Origin: DASZMJ01 sp035551935
GTDB taxonomy: Bacteria > Planctomycetota > Planctomycetia > Isosphaerales > Isosphaeraceae
Assembly (NCBI GenBank): GCA_035551935.1
Contig: DASZMJ010000100.1
Location: 1-15,032, forward strand
Length of the DNA stretch: 15,032 bases
Reading direction: 5' to 3'
Part shown: positions 7,472 through 13,718 of the stretch, in pieces
Layout: each line of letters begins with the position of its first letter
Numbering within the stretch: position 1 is the stretch's first letter
Translations under genes and position numbers: made by a program
Notes under the pieces: generated by a model
What the model was told of the DNA's origin: nothing
Seen by the model: only the letters and a program-made list of their open reading frames with translations
The model's database searches: none

Positions 7472-9025
7472 TTAACCCAAGCCGAGCGGAGAACCAAGCC
7501 CGTCGTCGAGGTCGAAGTCGAAGCGGACCCCCTGGGCCAGCGGGAGGTCGCGCCCCTGGTTGACGGTGCAGGTCTGGCGGCGCATGTAGGCCTTCCAGGC
7601 GTCGGAGCCGGCCTCGCGGCCCCCGCCGGTGGCCTTCTCGCCGCCGAAGGCCCCGCCGATCTCGGCGCCCGAGGTGCCGATGTTGACGTTGGCGATCCCG
7701 CAGTCCGACCCGTCCGCCGACAGGAACCGCTCGGCCTCGATCAGGCTGTCGGTGAAGATCGCCGAGGAGAGCCCTTGCGCGACGGAATTGTGCCGCGCGA
7801 TCGCGTCGTCGAGGTCGGTATACGTCATCACGAAGAGGATCGGCGCGAAGGTCTCCTCCGCGACGATCGGCATCTCCGCCCGGGCGCGGACGATCGCGGG
7901 AGTGACGAAGAATCCCGGCCGATCGACCCGCGTCCCGCCGCAGACGACCTCGCCGCTCTGCGCGCGGGCTGCATCGAGCGCGGCCAACATGGACAACACG
8001 GCGCCCTCGTTGATGAGCGGGCCGACGAGCACGCCGTCGTCCCAGGGGGCGCCGATCGGGAGGGTCGAATAAGCGCGGGCCAGTCGGGCGACGAAGCCGT
8101 CGGCGATCGACTCGTGCAGGAAGAGGCGCCGGAGGGTCGTGCAGCGCTGGCCGGCGGTGCCGACCGCGGCGAAGACGACCGCGCGGAGGGCGAGGTCGAG
8201 GTCCGCCGTCGGCGTCACGACGACGCCATTGTTGCCCCCCAGTTCCAGCAGCGACCGGCCGAGCCGTCGGGCGACGGCCGCGCCGACCTGGGCGCCCATC
8301 CGGCAACTGCCGGTCGCCGAGACCAACGGGAGTCGCCAGTCGGCGGCCATCCGCTCGCCGATCTCGGTGCCGCCGACGCAGAGGTTGAAGACGCCGTCGA
8401 GGCCGAATTCGGCCGTGACGCCGTCGACGATGTGCTGGACGGCCACGGCCGACAGCGGCGCCTCGGGCGAGGGCTTCCAGACCATCGTGTCGCCGCAGAC
8501 GGCCGCGAGCGCCGCGTTCCAGGTCCAGACGGCGACCGGGAAGTTGAACGCGGTGATGATCCCGACCGGCCCGAGCGGGTGCCACTGCTCGAACATCCGG
8601 TGCCTCGGCCGCTCGCTGGCGATCGTCAGGCCGTGGAGCTGGCGCGAGAGGCCGACGGCGAAGTCGCACATGTCGATCATCTCTTGCACCTCGCCCAGCC
8701 CTTCCGAGCGGACCTTGCCCACCTCGAGCGTCACGAGCCGGCCCAAGGCCTCCTTCTTCTCGCGGAGGGCCAGGCCGATCCGGCGGACGACCTCGCCACG
8801 CCTGGGCGCCGGCCAGAGCCGCCATTCCTCGAACGCGGACCGGGCCCGCTCGACGACCCGATCGTAATCGGCCGCCGTTGCCGTGCGGACCCGCGCGATC
8901 GGCCGGCCGGTCGCCGGGTTGATCGACTCGATCTCGACCCCCCCGGCCTCCTCGGCCGATCGGCAGCCGACGACGCCGCCGTTGACGACGCCGATCCCCA
9001 ACTCTCCGAGCAACGTTTCGAACAT
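7472..9025 (-). CDS. Aldehyde dehydrogenase, ALDH7 type (L-piperidine-6-carboxylate dehydrogenase-like)
   Basis: This 517-residue cytosolic NAD(P)-dependent dehydrogenase resembles the ALDH7A1/AmaB group, which oxidises the aldehyde form of piperidine-6-carboxylate to alpha-aminoadipate in lysine breakdown. Visible parts are ESINPATGRP (33-42), the cofactor region FNFPVAVWTWNAA (160-172) with N161 and K184, the catalytic glutamate E261 in LLELGGNN, the nucleophile C295 in GTAGQRCTT, EETFAPI (390-396), and the family tail GGAFGGEKATGGGREAGSDAWK. The RQTCTVN segment near 483-489 is typical of ALDH7. The frame is open to 9073, but the ATG at 9025 has GGGAGGG seven bases upstream and gives the normal length. 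It diverges from the short-chain dehydrogenase. No lysine aminotransferase or lysine dehydrogenase gene is nearby, so the substrate is inferred from the subfamily alone. Confidence 0.88.
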   Translation of the reverse strand: MFETLLGELGIGVVNGGVVGCRSAEEAGGVEIESINPATGRPIARVRTATAADYDRVVERARSAFEEWRLWPAPRRGEVVRRIGLALREKKEALGRLVTLEVGKVRSEGLGEVQEMIDMCDFAVGLSRQLHGLTIASERPRHRMFEQWHPLGPVGIITAFNFPVAVWTWNAALAAVCGDTMVWKPSPEAPLSAVAVQHIVDGVTAEFGLDGVFNLCVGGTEIGERMAADWRLPLVSATGSCRMGAQVGAAVARRLGRSLLELGGNNGVVVTPTADLDLALRAVVFAAVGTAGQRCTTLRRLFLHESIADGFVARLARAYSTLPIGAPWDDGVLVGPLINEGAVLSMLAALDAARAQSGEVVCGGTRVDRPGFFVTPAIVRARAEMPIVAEETFAPILFVMTYTDLDDAIARHNSVAQGLSSAIFTDSLIEAERFLSADGSDCGIANVNIGTSGAEIGGAFGGEKATGGGREAGSDAWKAYMRRQTCTVNQGRDLPLAQGVRFDFDLDDGLGSPLGLG

Positions 9026-9147
9026 CGCGATCCCTCCCCTCCCGATCCTACCAGCCAGGAACGGCTCCGGCATTGGCGAAGTCGTGCCTCCCGTTGTATT
9101 GTCTCCCGAGGACGGGTCGCCGCCGAGTGGTTCCTAGGGGATCGATC
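9026..9147. promoter_or_regulatory. Divergent promoter region between the aldehyde dehydrogenase and the short-chain dehydrogenase
   Basis: These 122 bases must carry the promoters of both divergent genes. For the plus-strand gene, TTGGCG at 9073-9078 followed after 16 bases by TGTATT (9095-9100) is a weak sigma-70-like pair. For the minus-strand gene, TAGGAT lies near 9046-9051 but has no good -35. No clear operator was seen. The assignment of exact elements is tentative. Confidence 0.3.
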
Positions 9148-10023
9148 ATGGCCGAGGTGGAATCGTCGATGAAGGGGAAGGTCTGCCTCGTGACCGGGGC
9201 CACGTCGGGCATCGGGTGCGCGACGGCCGAGGCGCTGGCCGCGCGGGGGGCGACGGTCGTCCTCGTCGGCCGCGACGCGGAGAAGACCGCGAGGACCGCC
9301 GCCCGCATCCGCGAGACGACCGGCAACTCGGCGGTGGAGTACCTCCTGGCCGACCTGTCGTCCCAGGCCGAGGTCCGCCGCCTCGCCCGCGACTTCCAGG
9401 GCCGACACGACCGATTGCACGTCCTGATCAACAACGCCGGCGCGGCCTTCACGACCCGGACCGAGAGCGTCGACGGGATCGAGCTGACCTTGGCGCTGAA
9501 CCACCTCGCCTACTTCCTGTTGACGAATCTGCTGCTCGACACGATCAAGGCGAGCGCGCCGGCGCGGATCGTCAACGTCGCCTCGGGCGCGCACACGATC
9601 GTCAAGGCCCTCGACTTCGACGACCTCCAGGCGTCGCGGAAGAAGTATGGCTCGTTCCGCGTCTACGGCCACTCGAAGCTGGCCAACATCCTCTTCACCA
9701 GGGAGTTGGCGCGGCGGCTCGAGGGGACGGGCGTGACGGCCAACGCCCTCCATCCCGGCCTGGTGGCGACGAACTTCGGCGCGAAGATGCCGGCCGTGGC
9801 GCGGTTCTTTTTCCGCCTCTTCGGCCTGCCGCCGGAGAAAGGGGCCCGGACCGTCATCTATCTGGCCACCTCGCCCGGAGTCGAAGGCGTCTCGGGCCGC
9901 TACTTCTACAAGGAGAAGGAGGCCAAGCCCTCCGCCGGCGCCCTCGACGCCGAGGCGGCGCGGCGGCTCTGGCAGATCAGCGAAACGATGACCGGCCTCG
10001 CCCCCGCCGCCGCGGCATCTTGA
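9148..10023 (+). CDS. Short-chain dehydrogenase/reductase (SDR), retinol-dehydrogenase-like
   Basis: This 291-residue NAD(P)-dependent oxidoreductase is a classical SDR. It has the Rossmann motif TGATSGIG (16-23), an acidic cofactor-region motif ADLSS (68-72), NNAG (95-98), catalytic S146 in VASGA, and the YxxxK pair Y173/K177 in VYGHSKLAN. A GRD motif after the second beta strand (41-43) is often linked with NADP preference. The C-terminal region (ALHPGLVATNFG, KGARTVIYLATSP, GRYFYKEKE) resembles the retinol dehydrogenase/WW-domain oxidoreductase-like group, which acts on varied alcohols and carbonyls; the substrate cannot be read. The open frame starts at 9073, but the ATG at 9148 has AGGGG upstream and matches the family start; 9169 is an alternative. 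It ends 28 bases from the convergent sigma factor gene. Confidence 0.9.
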   Translation: MAEVESSMKGKVCLVTGATSGIGCATAEALAARGATVVLVGRDAEKTARTAARIRETTGNSAVEYLLADLSSQAEVRRLARDFQGRHDRLHVLINNAGAAFTTRTESVDGIELTLALNHLAYFLLTNLLLDTIKASAPARIVNVASGAHTIVKALDFDDLQASRKKYGSFRVYGHSKLANILFTRELARRLEGTGVTANALHPGLVATNFGAKMPAVARFFFRLFGLPPEKGARTVIYLATSPGVEGVSGRYFYKEKEAKPSAGALDAEAARRLWQISETMTGLAPAAAAS

Positions 10024-10051
10024 CGGGGGTCGAGGCCGGCCGCTTTGTCGA

Positions 10052-11107
10052 TCAGACCGCCTCGGCCAGGTCGAGGACCTCGGCGCCGGCGAGCCGGCGG
10101 AGCTTCTCCTGGGCGCGGGTCTCGAGCTGCCGGACGCGTTCCTTGGTGATCCCCAGCTCGCGGCCGAGCTGCTCGAGGGTCAACGCGTCGGAGCCGTCGA
10201 TGCCGAACCGGCTGATGATGATCCGTTGCTCGCGGTCGTCGAGCCGGTCGAGGAGCTGCTGCACGGCGGCCTTCATCCGCTGGTGGACGCTCTCCTGCTC
10301 GTGCTCGTCGGCGCGGGCGTCGGCGGCGGCCTCGAACATCTCGTCGTTGCCGGTGACGTAGCGGTCGCGGCGGTGGTCCTCGCGCGGGATCGTCCGGGCA
10401 AAGTTCCGCATGATCGCCCACGAGGCGTAGGTACTGAACTTGTTGCCCCGCGCGTAATCGAACTTCTCGACGGCGCGGATCAAGGAGATGTTGCCGTCGC
10501 TGACCAGCTCGAACAGGTTGTTGGTCGGCTTCAGGTGTCGCTTGGCGATCGAGACGACGAGCCGGAGGTTAGCGCTGATGATCTGGTTCTTGACCGCGAG
10601 CGCCTCCTCCTGCAACCGCTCGATCGCCTCGATCTGGGCAGCCGTGGCGCGGGCCGGATCGAGCCGCTCGCGGCGCAGTTGGGCCTGGTACTTCAAGAAG
10701 TTCATCTTGCGGAACAGGTGCGCCTCCTGCTCTCGTGTGAGCAGCGGCGCCTCATACAGGCTCGCCAGGTAGGGCGGCAGGCCCGAGGGAGGTTCCATGC
10801 GGCCGTCGTGGCCGTCGGACGCGGGCAACGGGCCAAGGATCGCCTCCCGCTCGGCGGGGTCGTCGAAGCTGGCATGATGCATGTGTTCGAGCTTCGTCTC
10901 GAGCAGCCTCAGGGCGCGTTGCTCGTTGACGACGCGGGTGATCGCGGCGCGCGACCGGCCGAGCTGGTCGGCGAGGACGTCGACCGTGGCCCCCTGGAGC
11001 CATTGACGATAGATCCGGCCCTTCTCGACCTCGTCGAGCGCGGTCGAGCCTCGCGGCCGGGTCGGTCGGGTCGTCTCGCGGGTCGCGTCTCGCAAATCCA
11101 TCGTCAT
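10052..11107 (-). CDS. RNA polymerase sigma-70 family factor (RpoD/RpoS-like) with an extra N-terminal HTH segment
   Basis: This 351-residue protein directs RNA polymerase to promoters. Region 1.2 is at about 108-140 (LPPYLASLYEAPLLTREQEAHLF). Region 2 is at about 179-240, with NLRLVVSIAKRH, the DGNISLIRAVEKFDYARGNKFSTYASW core-binding/-10-binding segment and MRNFAR. Region 4 is at about 286-340, with DDREQRIIISRFG and the HTH TLEQLGRELGITKERVRQLE that contacts the -35 box. The linker between regions 2 and 4 (about 240-285) is short, so region 3 is reduced. Before region 1.2 there is a segment with HTH character (ATVDVLADQLGRSRAAITRVV, about 40-60), unusual for a primary sigma factor. This layout fits a planctomycete alternative or second primary-like sigma factor. 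The start may be ATG 11107 or 11101; the AAAGGA upstream fits 11101 slightly better. Confidence 0.88.
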   Translation of the reverse strand: MTMDLRDATRETTRPTRPRGSTALDEVEKGRIYRQWLQGATVDVLADQLGRSRAAITRVVNEQRALRLLETKLEHMHHASFDDPAEREAILGPLPASDGHDGRMEPPSGLPPYLASLYEAPLLTREQEAHLFRKMNFLKYQAQLRRERLDPARATAAQIEAIERLQEEALAVKNQIISANLRLVVSIAKRHLKPTNNLFELVSDGNISLIRAVEKFDYARGNKFSTYASWAIMRNFARTIPREDHRRDRYVTGNDEMFEAAADARADEHEQESVHQRMKAAVQQLLDRLDDREQRIIISRFGIDGSDALTLEQLGRELGITKERVRQLETRAQEKLRRLAGAEVLDLAEAV

Positions 11108-11158
11108 CGTCCTTTCCCCTGCGTCCGAGGCCCCTCGCCTCCCGACGTCGCTGCGCGA

Positions 11159-11174
11159 TGAACCGACCAGTCTA
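11159..11174 (-). promoter_or_regulatory. Candidate TetR operator at the start of the sigma factor transcript
   Basis: On the minus strand this reads TAGACTGGTCGGTTCA. It matches the operator of the TetR gene (TAGACCGGTCGGTCTG) at 12 of the first 13 positions. It is less symmetric than that operator: the left arm keeps five of six bases and the right arm is degenerate. It lies about 7-22 bases after the TATTAT at 11186-11181, so it would cover the expected start of transcription. An 11-base core (CTGGTCGGTTC) is also found at 11912-11922. The match is seen in the sequence; binding is inferred. Confidence 0.4.
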
Positions 11175-11180
11175 CTCCTG

Positions 11181-11186
11181 ATAATA
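11181..11186 (-). promoter_or_regulatory. Probable -10 element of the sigma factor gene
   Basis: TATTAT on the minus strand, 74 bases upstream of the start codon, in an otherwise GC-rich spacer. The best -35 partner is GGAACA with an 18-base spacer, which is weak. Low activity or an activator or alternative sigma factor may be involved. Confidence 0.35.
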
Positions 11187-11212
11187 CGGACGGCGATGGC
11201 CGTTTGTTCCCG

Positions 11213-11234
11213 CCAAAATCGTCGCGGGGCGACG
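11213..11234 (-). terminator. Intrinsic terminator of the TetR gene
   Basis: On the minus strand, CGTCGC-CCC-GCGACG (11234-11220) forms a perfect 6-bp GC-rich hairpin with a 3-base loop, followed at once by ATTTT. It begins two bases after the TetR stop codon. The T-run is short, but hairpin and position fit a rho-independent terminator that separates this gene from the sigma factor gene. Confidence 0.55.
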
Positions 11235-11236
11235 GC

Positions 11237-11824
11237 TCAGGCCGGCTGCAAGACCGACCGGAACATGACGTTCAGGAAGGTCCGGAGCGGGGCCGTGCTG
11301 CGGATCGTCTTGGCCCGGAGGACGGCCCCCTGCCAGCTACTGAGCCAGAATTCGGCCAGCTCCCGCGGGTCGATGTCCGGGGAGAGCTCCCCGGCCGCCT
11401 GCGCTTGTTTGAGGCACTCCGCGTGCCGATCGACCCAGCGGCGGAAGACGGTGTCGAGCCGGTCGCGGAACGCCTCGCTCTGATCGGCCATCTCCTGGCT
11501 CAGCTTGCCCGCCAGGCAGCCCCCCCGGCATTCCTGCGACTGGAGCCGGACGCACTTGACCTCGTAATAGTCCCGCAGCCGATCGAGCGGGCTCAACGCC
11601 TCATCCCCGAGGTGCCGCTCGATCTCGACCTCGTACGCCGAGGCGAAGTGGTCGATCACCTGGAGCCCGAAGTCCTCCTTGCTCTCGAAGAAGTGGTAGA
11701 ACGAACCCTTCGGGACGCCCGCCTCCTGCAAGATCGCCTCGATGCCGGCGTGATTGTAGCCCTTCTCCAGGAAGAGCTTCTTGCCCGCCTCGAGCAGCGT
11801 CGTCTTGGTCGTCTCCCGGCCCAT
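11237..11824 (-). CDS. TetR/AcrR-family transcriptional regulator (NemR/AcuR-like)
   Basis: This 195-residue DNA-binding repressor has the TetR N-terminal HTH: GYNHAGIEAILQEAGVPKGSFYHFF (about 22-46), followed by the typical SKEDFGLQVI. The C-terminal ligand domain holds CRGGCLAGKLSQEMAD (99-114), which resembles the NemR/AcuR/YjdC-type groups that respond to electrophiles or small acids. Cysteines are at 91, 99, 103 and 137; in NemR a cysteine in a comparable region senses reactive electrophiles. The frame is open to 11878, but the ATG at 11824 gives the normal family start, and the promoter lies just above it, so the longer form would begin within the promoter. It has its own promoter with an operator in the spacer, and its own terminator, so it is probably an autoregulated single gene. 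Ligand unknown. Confidence 0.87.
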   Translation of the reverse strand: MGRETTKTTLLEAGKKLFLEKGYNHAGIEAILQEAGVPKGSFYHFFESKEDFGLQVIDHFASAYEVEIERHLGDEALSPLDRLRDYYEVKCVRLQSQECRGGCLAGKLSQEMADQSEAFRDRLDTVFRRWVDRHAECLKQAQAAGELSPDIDPRELAEFWLSSWQGAVLRAKTIRSTAPLRTFLNVMFRSVLQPA

Positions 11825-11877
11825 CGCACCATGCCCCTGGACTCTCTTCGTCGTCCCGGCCCCGCATATTGGACCCA

Positions 11878-11906
11878 ATAATAGACCGGTCGGTCTGGAG
11901 AGTCAA
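11878..11906 (-). promoter_or_regulatory. Sigma-70-type promoter of the TetR gene
   Basis: On the minus strand TTGACT (11906-11901) is followed after exactly 17 bases by TATTAT (11883-11878). Both hexamers are close to consensus, which stands out in this GC-rich DNA. The expected start of transcription is near 11871, giving a leader of about 47 bases before the ATG at 11824. Confidence 0.7.
11882..11897. promoter_or_regulatory. TetR-type operator inside the promoter spacer
   Basis: TAGACCGGTCGGTCTG contains the perfect inverted repeat AGACCG-GT-CGGTCT (11883-11896) and fits a TAGACC-N4-GGTCTA pattern with one mismatch. From memory this is like the box bound by NemR-type TetR regulators. It fills the spacer between -35 and -10, so a bound TetR dimer would block polymerase directly. 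A related half-site (CTGGTCGGTTC, 11912-11922) lies just upstream of the -35. Confidence 0.65.
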
Positions 11907-11937
11907 TCCCCCTGGTCGGTTCCGTGCGTGGATGGTC

Positions 11938-13116
11938 TTACTGGAACGCTTCATACTCCTTGCCGAGGAGCTTGGCGGCGACCTTAAGGGTGAGGATCTC
12001 ATCGGTCCCCTCGTAGAGGCGGCAGACGCGGGCGTCGCGGTAGTGGCGGCCGGGTCGATTCTCTTCGAGGAAGCCGCGGCCGCCGAAGACCTGGACGGCG
12101 CGGTCGGCGGCATCGCAGGCGGCGCGGGCGGCGTGCCATTTGGCCAGGGCGGCCAGGTGGTCGGCGGTGTCGTGGAGCGAGGGGTCGGACTCGGCCGCGG
12201 CCTTGGCCTGGGCGGCGCGGAGGACGAGCGACTCGGTCGTTGCGCGGGCCAGCTCGATCTCGGCGAGGTGGGCCTGGACGAGCTGGTGCTTCGCGATTGG
12301 CTTGCCGTGCTGGTGCCGGCCTTTCGCGAACGCGAGCGCCTCGGCCAGGCAGTCCTCGATCACGCCGAGGCAGCCGGCCGCGACGCTGAGCCGGCCGCCT
12401 ACGAGGGCCCCCATCGCCACGCGGAGGCCGTCCCCCTCGGCGCCGAGGCGGTCGGCGACCGGCACGGGGCAATCCTTCAGGGCGATCCGTGCCGTGTCGG
12501 CCGTCGGGTTGCCGACCTTCGGGCCGAGCTCCTCCGCCTCGAAGCCGGTCGCGTCGGCCGCGACGACGAACGCGCCGATCCTCCCGCCACCTTCGGGCCG
12601 GGCGAACGTGACGACGAGGTCGGCGATCGTGCCATTGGAGATCAGGTACTTCTCGCCGTTCAGGATGTAGGAATCGCCTTCGAGACGGTAGGTGGCCCGC
12701 AGGGACTTCGGGTCGCTGCCGGCCTGCGGCTCGGTGAGGGCGAAGGCGCAGATCCGCTCGCCTCGGCAAGTCGGGGGGAGGAGCCGGCCGCGCTGCTCGG
12801 CGTTGCCGGCGGCGAGGATGGGCCCCTGGCCGATCGACGAGTGGCCGGAGAAGAACGTCCGGACGCCTGTCCCCTCGTGGCCGATCCTGGCCAAGGCCAG
12901 GGCATAGGTCGCCGCGTCGGCCCCCCGGCCGCCGTACTCGGCCGGGACGTGCATGCCGAGCAGGCCGTGCTCGCGGGCGAGCGGCACAAGCTGATCGTTG
13001 AAGCGGCGTTCGAGGTAGCAGCGGTCCTCGACCGGCCGCAGGGCGCGGCAGAAGCGGTCGACGTCGTCGAGCAGTCGGGCTCGCTCGTCGGGGCTCGTCG
13101 TCGTATTAATATTCAT
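11938..13116 (-). CDS. Acyl-CoA dehydrogenase family protein
   Basis: This 392-residue flavoenzyme belongs to the acyl-CoA dehydrogenase family, which removes two hydrogens from an acyl-CoA and passes electrons to ETF. Visible parts are MHVPAEYGGRGAD (55-67), the FAD-binding signature CAFALTEPQAGSDP (123-136), NGEKYLISNGTIADLVVTFA (153-172), KPIAKHQLVQAHLAEI near 272-287, QVFGGRGF (342-349) and the catalytic glutamate E369 in RLYEGTDEI. Length and order are normal, with no sign of damage. Substrate chain length cannot be told; no other fatty-acid or branched-chain amino acid genes are in the window. The start sits in an AT-rich island without a Shine-Dalgarno sequence, and no in-frame ATG follows until residue 55, so ATG 13116 is the only sensible ATG start. 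The TetR gene follows 113 bases downstream but has its own promoter. Confidence 0.9.
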   Translation of the reverse strand: MNINTTTSPDERARLLDDVDRFCRALRPVEDRCYLERRFNDQLVPLAREHGLLGMHVPAEYGGRGADAATYALALARIGHEGTGVRTFFSGHSSIGQGPILAAGNAEQRGRLLPPTCRGERICAFALTEPQAGSDPKSLRATYRLEGDSYILNGEKYLISNGTIADLVVTFARPEGGGRIGAFVVAADATGFEAEELGPKVGNPTADTARIALKDCPVPVADRLGAEGDGLRVAMGALVGGRLSVAAGCLGVIEDCLAEALAFAKGRHQHGKPIAKHQLVQAHLAEIELARATTESLVLRAAQAKAAAESDPSLHDTADHLAALAKWHAARAACDAADRAVQVFGGRGFLEENRPGRHYRDARVCRLYEGTDEILTLKVAAKLLGKEYEAFQ

Positions 13117-13152
13117 AAATATATATGGTTAATTTTAATAAATTTATGTCAA
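13104..13152 (-). promoter_or_regulatory. AT-rich promoter/leader island of the acyl-CoA dehydrogenase gene
   Basis: From 13104 to 13149 only four of 46 bases are G or C, in DNA that is otherwise very GC-rich. On the minus strand a perfect TTGACA lies at 13152-13147. No good -10 is found at the normal distance (17 bases gives ACCATA); TATATA is present after 21 bases, next to the ATG. There is no Shine-Dalgarno sequence before the ATG at 13116. The transcript could be leaderless or very short-leadered. A TAAATTTA palindrome and an ATATATAT run lie inside. The -35 is clear; the rest is uncertain. Confidence 0.45.
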
Positions 13153-13161
13153 CCGGCGTCC

Positions 13162-13671
13162 TCACGGCTCCGATGAGGCTTTACGCAGGATCTCTTCGAT
13201 AATCCGGCTCTTGGCCTCGACGTAGGCGACCCGGTCCTCACGAAAACGGAGTGCGGCGGCCTTCTTCACGGCCTCGTACCCCGCCGCCGCTTGGGGGTGG
13301 GACAACAGGTAATCGCGAAAGACAATGTGGCGTCGAAGGGACTCGCTGTCGGACGGGCAGGCGTAGAGGTGGTGTTTCGGCCCCCTGGAGGGAGGGAGGA
13401 AGGCTTCCCTGCCGGGGACCCCCAGGTCGCCTTGGTGGGCATAGCCCAGGGCGGCGAGGCGAGCGATCGCGACCGGGAGATCGTCGGAGGACGGGACCAC
13501 CAGGTCCAGGTCGATGATCGGCTTGGCCGCGAGCCCCGGCACTGCCGTGCTGCCGATGTGCTCGACCGCCACGACGAGATCGCCGACCGCCGCGACCAAG
13601 GGCGCACGCAATTCCTCGAAGATCTCGGGCCAGATGGGATCATAATCGACGAGGGTGATCGGCTCGGACAT
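13162..13671 (-). CDS. GrpB family protein (nucleotidyltransferase-like fold)
   Basis: This 169-residue protein is of normal length for the GrpB/UPF0157 family. It starts with VDYDPIWPEIFEEL (8-21) and has the family motif VEHIGSTAVPGLAAKPIIDLDLVV (36-59), in which the HIGST and PxxDLD residues match a nucleotidyltransferase-type active site. HHLYACPSDSESLRRHIVFRDYL (100-122) follows. GrpB-like domains also occur fused to dephospho-CoA kinase in some bacteria; the function of the stand-alone protein is not established. The ATG at 13671 has GGGGAGAAGG upstream and gives the usual N-terminus; the longer frame is a shadow of the permease gene. It follows the permease gene by 47 bases on the same strand and may be co-transcribed with it. 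Confidence 0.88.
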   Translation of the reverse strand: MSEPITLVDYDPIWPEIFEELRAPLVAAVGDLVVAVEHIGSTAVPGLAAKPIIDLDLVVPSSDDLPVAIARLAALGYAHQGDLGVPGREAFLPPSRGPKHHLYACPSDSESLRRHIVFRDYLLSHPQAAAGYEAVKKAAALRFREDRVAYVEAKSRIIEEILRKASSEP

Positions 13672-13718
13672 CGCCCTTCTCCCCGACGGCGAAGTCGAAC
13701 GGGACGATTCCCGGGTGC

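Noticed and set aside
6732..8825. Minus-strand 697-codon frame suggesting a fusion of an unknown domain with Uma2
   Set aside because: The N-terminal 472 codons are the out-of-frame reading of the aldehyde dehydrogenase gene. The real Uma2 gene starts at 7409 with its own ribosome binding site.
7466..9172. Plus-strand open frame of 568 codons opposite the aldehyde dehydrogenase gene
   Set aside because: It is the mirror of a complete ALDH7-type gene and overlaps the start of the short-chain dehydrogenase; composition is typical of a shadow.
10024..10051. Bidirectional terminator between the convergent SDR and sigma factor genes
   Set aside because: The 28-base gap contains only a short GGCCGGCC palindrome and no hairpin with a T-run on either side.
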